A stretch of DNA of 42,757 bases, from positions 1 to 42,757 of the forward strand of contig JBDLQY010000165.1 in NCBI GenBank assembly GCA_039800325.1, written 5' to 3'. This document shows positions 8,027-15,084 of this stretch, one piece after another (position 1 is the first letter of the stretch; every line of letters begins with the position of its first letter). The position numbers were made by a program, and so were the translations under genes. The DNA comes from SYIM01 sp039800325. Its GTDB lineage: Bacteria; Pseudomonadota; Gammaproteobacteria; Burkholderiales; Burkholderiaceae_E. Under the pieces are notes generated by a model. That model was given only the letters and a program-made list of their open reading frames with translations, had not been told where the DNA came from and ran no database searches.

Positions 8027-8652
8027 GAATGCGCCCCGCGCCTGGGCGCAGATCCATCTGAGGGCGTGGCACCTGACTCGGCTTGTGTATTGCCTGACAT
8101 GCGTTTTTGCAGATCGTCGAGTTCTTCTTGAAGCTCTTCACGCGAGCTGCGGGGGGCAAAGCGTTCATCAAGCCTGCGCGTGTTGCCGCTGACGGCAAGC
8201 CACAGCACATAAACCAAGTAAGCCAGGCTAATCAGTGCAAAAAGTGCCAGTGCCGCCAGCCAGACCACCTGGGGATACTTAAGCGGCGTTGCCCAAGGGG
8301 TCTGCGAAACGCTGCCGTAGGCCAGTGTGTCTTGGAAGCTGGTGTAGGCCATAGCCAACAGCGCGACTGCGCTGAGCGCAAGCGTGGACGTGGCGACAAT
8401 ATTGAGCACCAGGCGTACGGGTCTCGGCAGCTTGTCGTGCACCAGGTCAATGCGGATATGACCGCGTCCCACCAAAGCCACTGTAAAGGCCAGCGCCGCA
8501 CCCACGGCCAGGATGTAACCGCCCAGTTCATCCACGCCCTGAAGCGATTGGTTAAATACTTTGCGCATGACCGTTTCAATGGCCACCGCAATGCCTAACA
8601 CGGTAAAGCCCAGGCCGAACAGCCAGGCGGCAAGCGCCTCAATACGTTTCAT
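8023..8652 (-). CDS. dctQ: TRAP transporter small permease (DctQ)
   Basis: 209 aa. Four hydrophobic segments in residues ~8-155 match the four-helix DctQ subunit, which sits beside DctM in the inner membrane. Family-like features are the first helix followed by RKVFNQSLQGVDELGGYILA and GRGHIRIDLV. After the last helix the protein continues for about 55 polar residues (RRLDERFAPRSSREELQEEL and on) with a likely helical, coiled-coil-like stretch. Most DctQ proteins stop near 160-180 aa, so this cytoplasmic tail is an extension. It follows dctP after a 130-bp spacer with two hairpins and overlaps dctM by 4 nt. Confidence 0.9.
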   Translation of the reverse strand: MKRIEALAAWLFGLGFTVLGIAVAIETVMRKVFNQSLQGVDELGGYILAVGAALAFTVALVGRGHIRIDLVHDKLPRPVRLVLNIVATSTLALSAVALLAMAYTSFQDTLAYGSVSQTPWATPLKYPQVVWLAALALFALISLAYLVYVLWLAVSGNTRRLDERFAPRSSREELQEELDDLQKRMSGNTQAESGATPSDGSAPRRGAHS

Positions 8653-8691
8653 GGTGAGAGCCTGATCAACAAAGCGCCGTGCCAGCCGGCT

Positions 8692-8711
8692 CGGCCCGCC
8701 TGAGCGGGCCG
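8692..8711 (-). promoter_or_regulatory. Perfect hairpin in the dctP-dctQ spacer
   Basis: An 8-bp perfect inverted repeat, CGGCCCGC and GCGGGCCG, around a 4-nt loop. It has no T-run on either side, so it is not a classic terminator. In the transcript it lies just after a second hairpin downstream of dctP and could stabilise the binding-protein message or reduce read-through into dctQ. Confidence 0.6.
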
Positions 8712-8714
8712 GGT

Positions 8715-8737
8715 GCGGCGGTATGTACTACCGCCGC
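8715..8737 (-). promoter_or_regulatory. Second perfect hairpin in the dctP-dctQ spacer
   Basis: A 9-bp perfect inverted repeat, GCGGCGGTA and TACCGCCGC, around a 5-nt loop, only 3 nt from the neighbouring hairpin. On the minus-strand transcript it comes first after dctP. Intergenic stem-loops after genes for periplasmic binding proteins commonly protect the upstream message from 3' exonucleases. That role is inferred here. Confidence 0.6.
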
Positions 8738-8782
8738 GCTGGTGCCGAATGACGTGTACGCAGACAGACTGCGCGGTGCGGC

Positions 8783-9820
8783 TTAGCGAATACCCAGCAG
8801 GGGGCCTACGCTTTGCTTCCAGCTGGCCGAGCAGCTGGGGTTGACCTTATCGCAGGCCTCAGCCCAGGCAGGCACCGAAATCTCGCTCACGGCGCTCTTG
8901 ACCAGGGCCAGATCAGCGGCGCTTGGCATGACCAGCTTGGCCTGGAAGGGCTTGTGCGCGGTGCAGGGCTGCTGACCCGTTGAGCAGCGCACGCCATCTG
9001 ACCAGAGCTCTTCAGAGGTCTTCCAGATGCTGTCCGTGAGCTTGTCCATTTCAGCCGAGAACTTGCTGCGCAGATCGGGCGACATTTTGTTCCAGGCTGT
9101 CATGCTAATGGCATAACCCTGCACAGCGACCTGCAGGCCCAGTGCGTACACATGCGTGGCGCTGTCCATCCAGCCGGCCGAGTTGGCCGAGCTGGGGCCC
9201 GTGACGGCGCAATCAATGGTGCCCAGACGCAGGCCCTGCGCGACTTCACCGAAGGCCATGGTGACGGGGGTTGCACCCACTTTTTCCATGAACTTGGCCA
9301 TGACGCCGTCGAGAATACGGATCTTCTTGCCCTTGAGATCGGTAAGACCGTTTTCAATCGGTGCCTTGCAGAAGATGATCTGCGGGCCAAAGGGCCATAC
9401 ACCCAGAAGCTTCAAGTTGTGCTTTTCTTGCATCTGCTTATCAAGCACAGGCTGGAAGGCTTTGACGTTGGCCAGCGCCGTCTTGTAGTCGGTGTTCATG
9501 CCGACCAGGTCAAGGCCCAGAATGGTGGGCTCGTCGCGCGAGACCTGGCCCAGACGCAGGGTGACCACGTCATAAATGCCCGATCGCATCACGCGAATCT
9601 GCTCAAACTCTTTGACGCCGGTGGCCTCGAGCGCCTTGTAGTCGACATCAAACGGCAGGGTCTTGCCCAGGTTCTCGAAAAAGGGCTGCTCAACCGTTGC
9701 CTGAATCTTGCCGGTGGCCAGCGGCAGACCCATCACGCGCAGCTTTTGACGCTCTTGGGCCATGACGGCAGGTACGGCAAGCGCTGCTGCCAGCGTCAGG
9801 GCAAATGCGGAACGAAACAT
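8783..9820 (-). CDS. dctP: TRAP transporter periplasmic substrate-binding protein (DctP family)
   Basis: 345 aa from ATG 9820, which follows GGAGG by 6 nt; a TTG two codons earlier is less likely. A signal peptide is evident (hydrophobic core FALTLAAALAVPAVMA, cut before QERQ). The mature part fits the DctP fold: EQIRVMRSGIYDVVTLR, DLKGKKIRILDGVMAKFMEK, and GATPVTMAFGEVAQGLRLGT followed by IDCAVTGPSS, which is the usual position of the substrate-contacting segment. Four cysteines near the C terminus (CSTGQQPC and CDKVNPSC) are spaced as if for disulfides. It delivers the substrate to DctQ-DctM. The ligand is unknown; DctP proteins bind many organic acids besides C4-dicarboxylates. Confidence 0.92.
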   Translation of the reverse strand: MFRSAFALTLAAALAVPAVMAQERQKLRVMGLPLATGKIQATVEQPFFENLGKTLPFDVDYKALEATGVKEFEQIRVMRSGIYDVVTLRLGQVSRDEPTILGLDLVGMNTDYKTALANVKAFQPVLDKQMQEKHNLKLLGVWPFGPQIIFCKAPIENGLTDLKGKKIRILDGVMAKFMEKVGATPVTMAFGEVAQGLRLGTIDCAVTGPSSANSAGWMDSATHVYALGLQVAVQGYAISMTAWNKMSPDLRSKFSAEMDKLTDSIWKTSEELWSDGVRCSTGQQPCTAHKPFQAKLVMPSAADLALVKSAVSEISVPAWAEACDKVNPSCSASWKQSVGPLLGIR

Positions 9821-9894
9821 GGTCAACCTCCGGAGGTGGTTTGGCGAAAACGCGAACTATGCCCTGAAGCGGCCCATGTGCCGTGGATACGGGC

Positions 9895-10839
9895 TCAGTC
9901 TTTGGGGATTTCCTGGGGGCGATGGGTGGGGTCAGAGTTAAGCCACTCACCCAAAAAGGCCGCGATCTGCTGTTTGCGCTGCCAGCTGCCTTCTGTATGG
10001 GCCCAGAGCGTTTCTTGGAATTGCGCAGGGTTTTGCTGCGTGCCGGCGAATAACCAGAGCCCCTTTTGCGCGGTCTCGACCGACTTGCGCTGAATCTTGT
10101 CGGCGACGATGGTGGAGAGCTCGGGCATCTGATAGCGCAATGCAGTCAGTAACAGCAGTCGCAGCGGATGCAGCTGGGCTGACCTGATGCGGGCCGGAAA
10201 TGCGCTTAACAGCTTGGGCACTGCCAGGCGGGCCACCGTCTCAAACATGGGGTCGGCATACAACAGATGCAATCCGGCGCTATCGGCATCGCCGCTGATA
10301 AGGCGAGCCCGCGCATAGTCGGTGAAGACCGCGGCCATCAGCTCAGCGCGACAGCCGGCCAGATGCTTAAACCAATCGGGTGCGCCCGGGTAGCCCTGGC
10401 TGAGATAAAAAACCATCAACCGCGCCGAAGCCCTTGGGCTCATGGCCTCGAGCGTGGCCGGTTGGTTTGACCACAGCAGATCGGCACCCAGCAGGCAGGC
10501 GTCCCGGGCAATGTGAGTGAGGCCCGCAGCCGATAGCCCGATCAGCTCTTGTGCGTCAGGTAGATCATCGCGTTGAACAAAGGCCTTGAGGCCCGCCCGG
10601 ACCGCCAGCACAATTCGGCGATGATCGGTGCAGTAGTGCTTAAAGCGTTCAGCGGGCGTTTTGCCCCGGGCGTTTGCGTGGCGACCGCTCCAGATGCCGG
10701 CCAGTTCAGCCATCAGCGCAGCGCTGACCTGGCCACGCCTCAGCGCTTGGATCTGGCCAAGCAGCATGTGCCCTCTCTGCTTGGCCTGCCAGTTGCCAGT
10801 TGGCGCCGCGCGGCCGAGCGTTGGCTGAAGCGATGTCAT
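9895..10839 (-). CDS. Unrecognised helical protein, partner of the DUF4143-type ATPase
   Basis: 314 aa from ATG 10839. The frame stays open to 11163, but that extension only shadows the ATPase gene. I do not recognise the family. It has no signal peptide or membrane segment and is rich in Leu, Ala, Arg and Gln, which suggests an all-helical repeat protein. A central part has closely spaced Cys/His (HYCTDHRR, LTHIARDACLLGADLLWSNQ). The C-terminal part (MPELSTIVADKIQRKSVETA, then QKGLWLFAGTQQNPAQFQET) reminds me of the C-terminal region of some large NACHT-type NTPases, but this is a weak impression. Its ATG follows the ATPase stop by 7 nt, so the two are very likely co-transcribed. Function unknown. 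Confidence 0.7.
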   Translation of the reverse strand: MTSLQPTLGRAAPTGNWQAKQRGHMLLGQIQALRRGQVSAALMAELAGIWSGRHANARGKTPAERFKHYCTDHRRIVLAVRAGLKAFVQRDDLPDAQELIGLSAAGLTHIARDACLLGADLLWSNQPATLEAMSPRASARLMVFYLSQGYPGAPDWFKHLAGCRAELMAAVFTDYARARLISGDADSAGLHLLYADPMFETVARLAVPKLLSAFPARIRSAQLHPLRLLLLTALRYQMPELSTIVADKIQRKSVETAQKGLWLFAGTQQNPAQFQETLWAHTEGSWQRKQQIAAFLGEWLNSDPTHRPQEIPKD

Positions 10840-10846
10840 GGCTTTG

Positions 10847-12103
10847 CTAGGCCAGCCAGTGCTCGACAGGTGCGAGCAGGAATTCATCAAGCGGCACGCC
10901 GCCGTCGCCCACCACCAGAGGGCGAACCGGCCGAAATTTTTCGGCAAAGACATGCAGGCCTTGTGGCGCCTTGAAAGCACTGGCGCTTTTGACCTCGATG
11001 GCCGATAGCGTCTGTGGGCCGCTGAGTATGAAATCAACTTCATGGGGCGACTCACGCCAATAAAAAATCTCGGCATGATCAGGGCGGTGGTTGATAAGGT
11101 GCGCGCCCACCGCGCTTTCAACCAGGCGCCCCCAGTAAGACCGGTCGGCCCGGGCCTCATCAAAGCTGTACGCGGCCTGGGCTGAGATCAGGGCCGTGTT
11201 GTGGACATTGAACTTAGGCGGCGATGCGCGCTTGCGGTGGGCCTGAGCAGCGTATTTCTGAAGCCCGGTCAGCAAACCGGCCTTTGCAAGCAGGTCGAGA
11301 TAGTGCGCCAGCGTGACGGTGTTGCCGGCATCTTGCAGCTGGCCCAGCAGCTTGGTGAACGACACGATTTGCCCAGAGTAAGAACCACACCCCAGCTCGA
11401 ACAACTGCTTGAGCAAGATGGGCTTGTCGACCCGGGTCATCTGCAGGATGTCGGTGTCGAGGTTGGGACGTATCAGCGAGTCGCTGACGTAGCGTCGCCA
11501 GCGGGGCACGTCTTGAATGAGAGGGGCCGCGCCTGGGTAGCCCCCAAAGTAGATGTATTCATCGATCGAGACACCGAACGCCTCACGCATTTCGCCAAAT
11601 GACCAGTGGGTCAGCGCAATGACCTCATAGCGTCCGGCAAGGCTCTCGGTGAGGCCTTGCTGCATTAACCAGGGCGACGATCCCAGCAGTACGATATGCA
11701 GTGCGAGGCCTTCGGCACGGTCGGCATCCCATAGGCCTTTGACGGTTTCAGACCAGCGCGGAATTTTTTGAATTTCGTCAATGGCCAGTACGTAGCTGCG
11801 GCCGCGTGGCATGACCCGGGCGCGGGCGCGAGCCTGGGTCCATTGATCAACAATCCATTTGGCGGAGGGTTTTACTCCGATGTCGAGTTGTATGGATGAT
11901 GCGGGGGCGTATAGCGCGTCAGGCGTTTGCGCAACGGGCTGGTCAGTTGCGACGAACGTGGCTGCTCGCCCCGAGAGGGCCTGCCGCACCAGGGTTGATT
12001 TGCCAGTTTGTCGTGGCCCGGCGACCACCGTCATGAACCGCGGCGGCTCGTTGAGTCGGGCCTGCAGGGTTTTGAGCTGAGGGCGGGCGTACGCAGGATG
12101 CAT
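10847..12103 (-). CDS. AAA-family ATPase with C-terminal DUF4143 domain
   Basis: 418 aa. An N-terminal P-loop ATPase domain has Walker A GPRQTGKST at residues ~29-37 and Walker B-like YVLAIDEIQ at ~104-112, then LLGSSPWLM and GRYEVIALTHWSFGEM, all typical of the AAA_14/DUF4143 group. The C-terminal domain ends with YWRESPHEVDFILSG then LSAIEVKSA, the D-x(n)-E-x-K pattern of a PD-(D/E)xK nuclease-like fold found in DUF4143. The family is widespread in mobile and accessory DNA; its function is not established. The gene is divergent from relA with overlapping ATG codons, and a 16-bp palindrome lies 6 nt before its start. The unrecognised 314-aa gene follows at once. Confidence 0.88.
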   Translation of the reverse strand: MHPAYARPQLKTLQARLNEPPRFMTVVAGPRQTGKSTLVRQALSGRAATFVATDQPVAQTPDALYAPASSIQLDIGVKPSAKWIVDQWTQARARARVMPRGRSYVLAIDEIQKIPRWSETVKGLWDADRAEGLALHIVLLGSSPWLMQQGLTESLAGRYEVIALTHWSFGEMREAFGVSIDEYIYFGGYPGAAPLIQDVPRWRRYVSDSLIRPNLDTDILQMTRVDKPILLKQLFELGCGSYSGQIVSFTKLLGQLQDAGNTVTLAHYLDLLAKAGLLTGLQKYAAQAHRKRASPPKFNVHNTALISAQAAYSFDEARADRSYWGRLVESAVGAHLINHRPDHAEIFYWRESPHEVDFILSGPQTLSAIEVKSASAFKAPQGLHVFAEKFRPVRPLVVGDGGVPLDEFLLAPVEHWLA

Positions 12104-14327
12104 GGTAGTGAGTAAATTTACTCAGAATATTACATCAAAGCCGGCTGAGCCTGTTGCGCCGGCTGGCTCCGCCTCGGCCGTCGATCTCGCCGAGGCCTGG
12201 GTGCGCGAGCTGCTGGCGCCTGATCATGCCCCCCTAGCTGATGAGCGGTCTGGGCAGGGGCAGTCGACTGGGGGCTCGTCGGTTGAGCGCGTGATCCAGG
12301 GCACGGCCTCTGGCAGCCCTTCGACTGAGCGCATCGATCAGGCACGCATGTGTTTGACGGTGCTGCGTGAGCTGGGGGCCGATGAGGACTCACAGGCGGC
12401 GGTATGGGTGCTGGCCTTAAGCCCGCTGCCGTCCCAGGCGGTGCTTGAGCGGCGGGTGGGCCCTGACATTACAGGCCTTGTGACCCGTATTCGGCGCATA
12501 GAGCAGTTGATGGGTCAGGGGCTTTTGTCCGAGCAGGGTGCGGCCCAGCCTGAGGCCATTCGTCGCATGTTATTGGCCATGGCAGCCGATATTCGGGTGG
12601 TGGTGCTGCTGTTGGCTCGGCAGCTGGCCCTGCTGCGTGATGCGGCCGCGCGCAAGCGTGCGCCGGCACCCTGGGTGAGCGACGTCACGCTTAGAGTGCT
12701 TGCGCCGCTGGCCAATCGTCTGGGCCTGGGCCAGTTGAAGTGGGAACTTGAAGACCTGGCCTTTCGCTTTACGCAGCCCGAGGTCTACAAGGGTTTGGCG
12801 CGCCAGCTGGAATCGCGCCGTGTTGAACGCGAGGCTTTTATTGCGCAGGCGATTGCTGCCATCACGCAGGCATTAGCGGCCCAGGGCATTCAGGCCCAGG
12901 TGTTTGGCCGGCCCAAGCACCTGTACAGCATTCACCAGAAAATGCAGGCGAAATCGCGCTCGCTTGAAGGTATTCAAGATCTGCGCGCGCTTCGGGTCAT
13001 TGTGGACAGTGTCGCGCACTGCTATGCGGCGCTTGACGTGGTGCATGGTAGATGGAAAGCGGTTACCAGCGAGTTTGATGATTACATCGCCCGCCCCAAG
13101 TCCAACGGGTATCGGTCTCTGCATACCGTCGTCATTGCCGAGGACGGCTTGCCGCTTGAAGTGCAGATTCGGACCGAGGATATGCATCGCTTTGCCGAGT
13201 ACGGCGTGGCTTCGCACTGGCGCTACAAGGAGGGCGCGCGGGCCGGTGTTTCACCGGGCAGCGCACATGATCAGGCTCTGACGTGGCTGCGGCAGCTGCT
13301 GGCCTGGCAGGGCGAGTTACGAGGTGGGAAAGCTGGTCTGTCGGAGTATGAGGCGGCGGACAGGGCACCGGGTGCGTCAACGGGTGCGTCAGCGGCTGGG
13401 GCGGCGGACGGCGCGGCCGCCCCCGACGACTACATCTACGTGCTCACCCCGCAGGCGCGCATCATTGAGCTGCCACGGGGCGCAACGCCCGTCGATTTCG
13501 CTTATCACGTGCACAGTGATCTTGGTCATCGGTGTCGGGGCGCGAAGGTTGATGGCCAGATGGTGCCGCTGAATCGACCCCTGCAAACCGGGCAGACGGT
13601 TGAGGTCATCACCGCAAAAGAGGGCGCGGGTGTTGGTCCGTCTCGAGACTGGCTTAACCCCCAGCTGGGTTATCTGGCCAGTGCCAAGGCACGCAACAAG
13701 GTGCGTCAGTGGTTTAACCCTGTGCAGGCGCCCTCAGGCACAGAGCCTGAGGCCGAAGCCCCGGTGGCTGCCGCGGCCGCACCCGCGCCGACGGACGTTG
13801 TGCTTGAACAGTTGCTGCGTCCAGGGTCGACAGGCGGCGGTCGAGGGCAGTCACGCCCGGGACTTCTGGTGGTGGGCGTTGATGCGCTGCTGACGCAGCT
13901 GGCGCGTTGCTGCCGTCCGGTGCCGCCGGATGAGCTGGCGGGTTTTGTGACCCGAGGCCGCGGCGTATCGGTGCATCGGCGTGAATGCGCCACATTTATG
14001 CGCCTGGCCCAAGAGTCTCCCGAGCGTGTGATTGCAACGGCCTGGGATACCGACGTGCTGGCGGGCAAGGCGGCGCGTGCGGGTGCGCCTGAGAGTCGCT
14101 ATGCGGTCGATGTCGAAGTGCTGGCGCAAGACCGTCCCGCGCTGCTGCGCGATGTCTCAGAGATGATGGCGCGCGACCGTATCAATGTCACAGCGGTGAA
14201 AACGCAGTCGCGCCAGCAGCAGGCCATGATGCGTTTTACCGTTGAAGTCACCGGCGGCGATCAGCTGCAGCGCCTGCTGCAGGCGCTGCGCGGGGTCACC
14301 GGGGTGTTAAGCGCCCGCAGGCGCTAA
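12102..14327 (+). CDS. relA: RelA-type GTP pyrophosphokinase ((p)ppGpp synthetase)
   Basis: 741 aa. Domain order is a degenerate HD region (~80-230), synthetase (~290-400), TGS (~465-525), a Cys-rich zinc-finger-like part (RCCRPVPPDELAGFVTRGRG), and a C-terminal ACT domain. The HD hydrolase residues found in SpoT are absent; the equivalent stretch reads QAAVWVLALSPLPSQA. The synthetase carries E324-F-D-D327 in EFDDYIARPKSNGYRSLHT, the EXDD signature reported for synthetase-only RelA. It makes (p)ppGpp on stalled ribosomes during amino-acid starvation. Start: ATG 12102 overlaps the divergent ATPase start; GTG 12108 with AGGA about 9 nt upstream is a good alternative. Ala/Gly-rich inserts (~430-445, ~550-570) look lineage-specific. 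Confidence 0.92.
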   Translation: MVVSKFTQNITSKPAEPVAPAGSASAVDLAEAWVRELLAPDHAPLADERSGQGQSTGGSSVERVIQGTASGSPSTERIDQARMCLTVLRELGADEDSQAAVWVLALSPLPSQAVLERRVGPDITGLVTRIRRIEQLMGQGLLSEQGAAQPEAIRRMLLAMAADIRVVVLLLARQLALLRDAAARKRAPAPWVSDVTLRVLAPLANRLGLGQLKWELEDLAFRFTQPEVYKGLARQLESRRVEREAFIAQAIAAITQALAAQGIQAQVFGRPKHLYSIHQKMQAKSRSLEGIQDLRALRVIVDSVAHCYAALDVVHGRWKAVTSEFDDYIARPKSNGYRSLHTVVIAEDGLPLEVQIRTEDMHRFAEYGVASHWRYKEGARAGVSPGSAHDQALTWLRQLLAWQGELRGGKAGLSEYEAADRAPGASTGASAAGAADGAAAPDDYIYVLTPQARIIELPRGATPVDFAYHVHSDLGHRCRGAKVDGQMVPLNRPLQTGQTVEVITAKEGAGVGPSRDWLNPQLGYLASAKARNKVRQWFNPVQAPSGTEPEAEAPVAAAAAPAPTDVVLEQLLRPGSTGGGRGQSRPGLLVVGVDALLTQLARCCRPVPPDELAGFVTRGRGVSVHRRECATFMRLAQESPERVIATAWDTDVLAGKAARAGAPESRYAVDVEVLAQDRPALLRDVSEMMARDRINVTAVKTQSRQQQAMMRFTVEVTGGDQLQRLLQALRGVTGVLSARRR
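12109..12124. promoter_or_regulatory. 16-bp perfect palindrome between divergent relA and ATPase genes
   Basis: TGAGTAAATTTACTCA is its own reverse complement. It is AT-rich in a GC-rich setting, lies 6 nt upstream of the ATPase ATG and falls inside the first codons of relA (or overlaps the GTG 12108 start). Its form fits the binding site of a dimeric regulator, and its place could let one protein control both genes. No regulator is assigned. Confidence 0.5.
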
Positions 14328-14343
14328 GAAAAGCACAACCCGC

Positions 14344-14990
14344 TTATCGGGCCGGCATGCGACTGGACAGGAAGTCAAGCAGATCGGCGATGCCCTCGCG
14401 GGTTGTCGCGCTGTCGGGCTGATTCTGGTTCATGCATCCCCGACCCTTGCAGGCGAGGGGTTCGAAGAAGGTCGCCGCCATTTTATGGTCCCATCCATGG
14501 GTGGCGTCCGGGAAGAATTTGAGCGACACGAGCGACTGAACGGGCGCCTGTAGCGCGGAAATCATCTTCTCGCAGGCTTGGGGATCGCGATCGTCATAGT
14601 CGTCTTTGCCCCCCGCATAAATGCGCACCGGTGCGCTGGTAAATTCATCGTAGGTACTTGCCGGAAGATCAGGTCGGCCTTTGCGTTCGCGCACAAAACG
14701 CTCGTACACATAGCACCCAGGGTAGAACGCGGCGTGTGCGGCAAACGGTGGAAACTTTTGGTCTGCATGGGTGCGGTATGCCCATTGGGTGGCTGACACA
14801 AAGGCGAGCGCCGCCCCGTAGCTTCCGCCCATGACGGCGATACGGTTCTTGTCGACAGAGGGGTTTTCAGCGAGGTGCCTCAGTGCACCAAAGACCTGTG
14901 GGTTGATGAGAACCGAATGGTCTCGGCCGAGGCAAGCTGCCCCTGGCCCAGCGTGAACGACAGAAGGATTGTTACGAAAAGTCTTTGCAT
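14344..14990 (-). pseudogene. Remnant of a secreted dienelactone-hydrolase-like protein (internal deletion and frameshift)
   Basis: An ATG at 14990, preceded by GGAGC, opens a signal peptide (MQRLFVTILLSFTLGQGQ, then LASAETIRFSS), but this frame ends soon afterward. In another frame, from about 14912, the hydrolase body begins abruptly: INPQVFGALRHLAENPSVDK, then NRIAVMGGSYGAALAF with the nucleophile Ser, an Asp-rich segment GGKDDYDDRD, and DATHGWDH with the expected His. Intact secreted members have roughly 90-100 residues between the signal peptide and this point, including the HGCGG oxyanion region; these are missing. The open frame can be read up to 15018, but its N-terminal part is only a shadow of the signal-peptide DNA. 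The best reading is a deletion of about 270-300 bp with loss of frame. Some family members degrade chlorocatechol products; the original substrate here is unknown. Confidence 0.7.
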
Positions 14991-15084
14991 GGTCGCTCCG
15001 GATTTGTGGGTCGTGCAATCGAGGCCCGGTAAAATAGGGCGGTGTTTTTTTTCGCGCCAGCGCGCGATCTTCATCGAGCCGCCC

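Noticed and set aside
9152..10093. Forward open frame of 313 codons opposite dctP
   Set aside because: It lies antisense to a well-supported DctP gene and has no family features; long antisense frames are common in GC-rich coding DNA.
10840..11163. Longer N terminus for the 314-aa partner protein
   Set aside because: The extension overlaps the 3' third of the ATPase gene in another frame and looks like noise; ATG 10839 right after the ATPase stop is better.
14875..15084. Longer N terminus for manC
   Set aside because: The extra 70 codons run through the signal-peptide DNA of the divergent hydrolase remnant; the family N terminus starts at ATG 15085.
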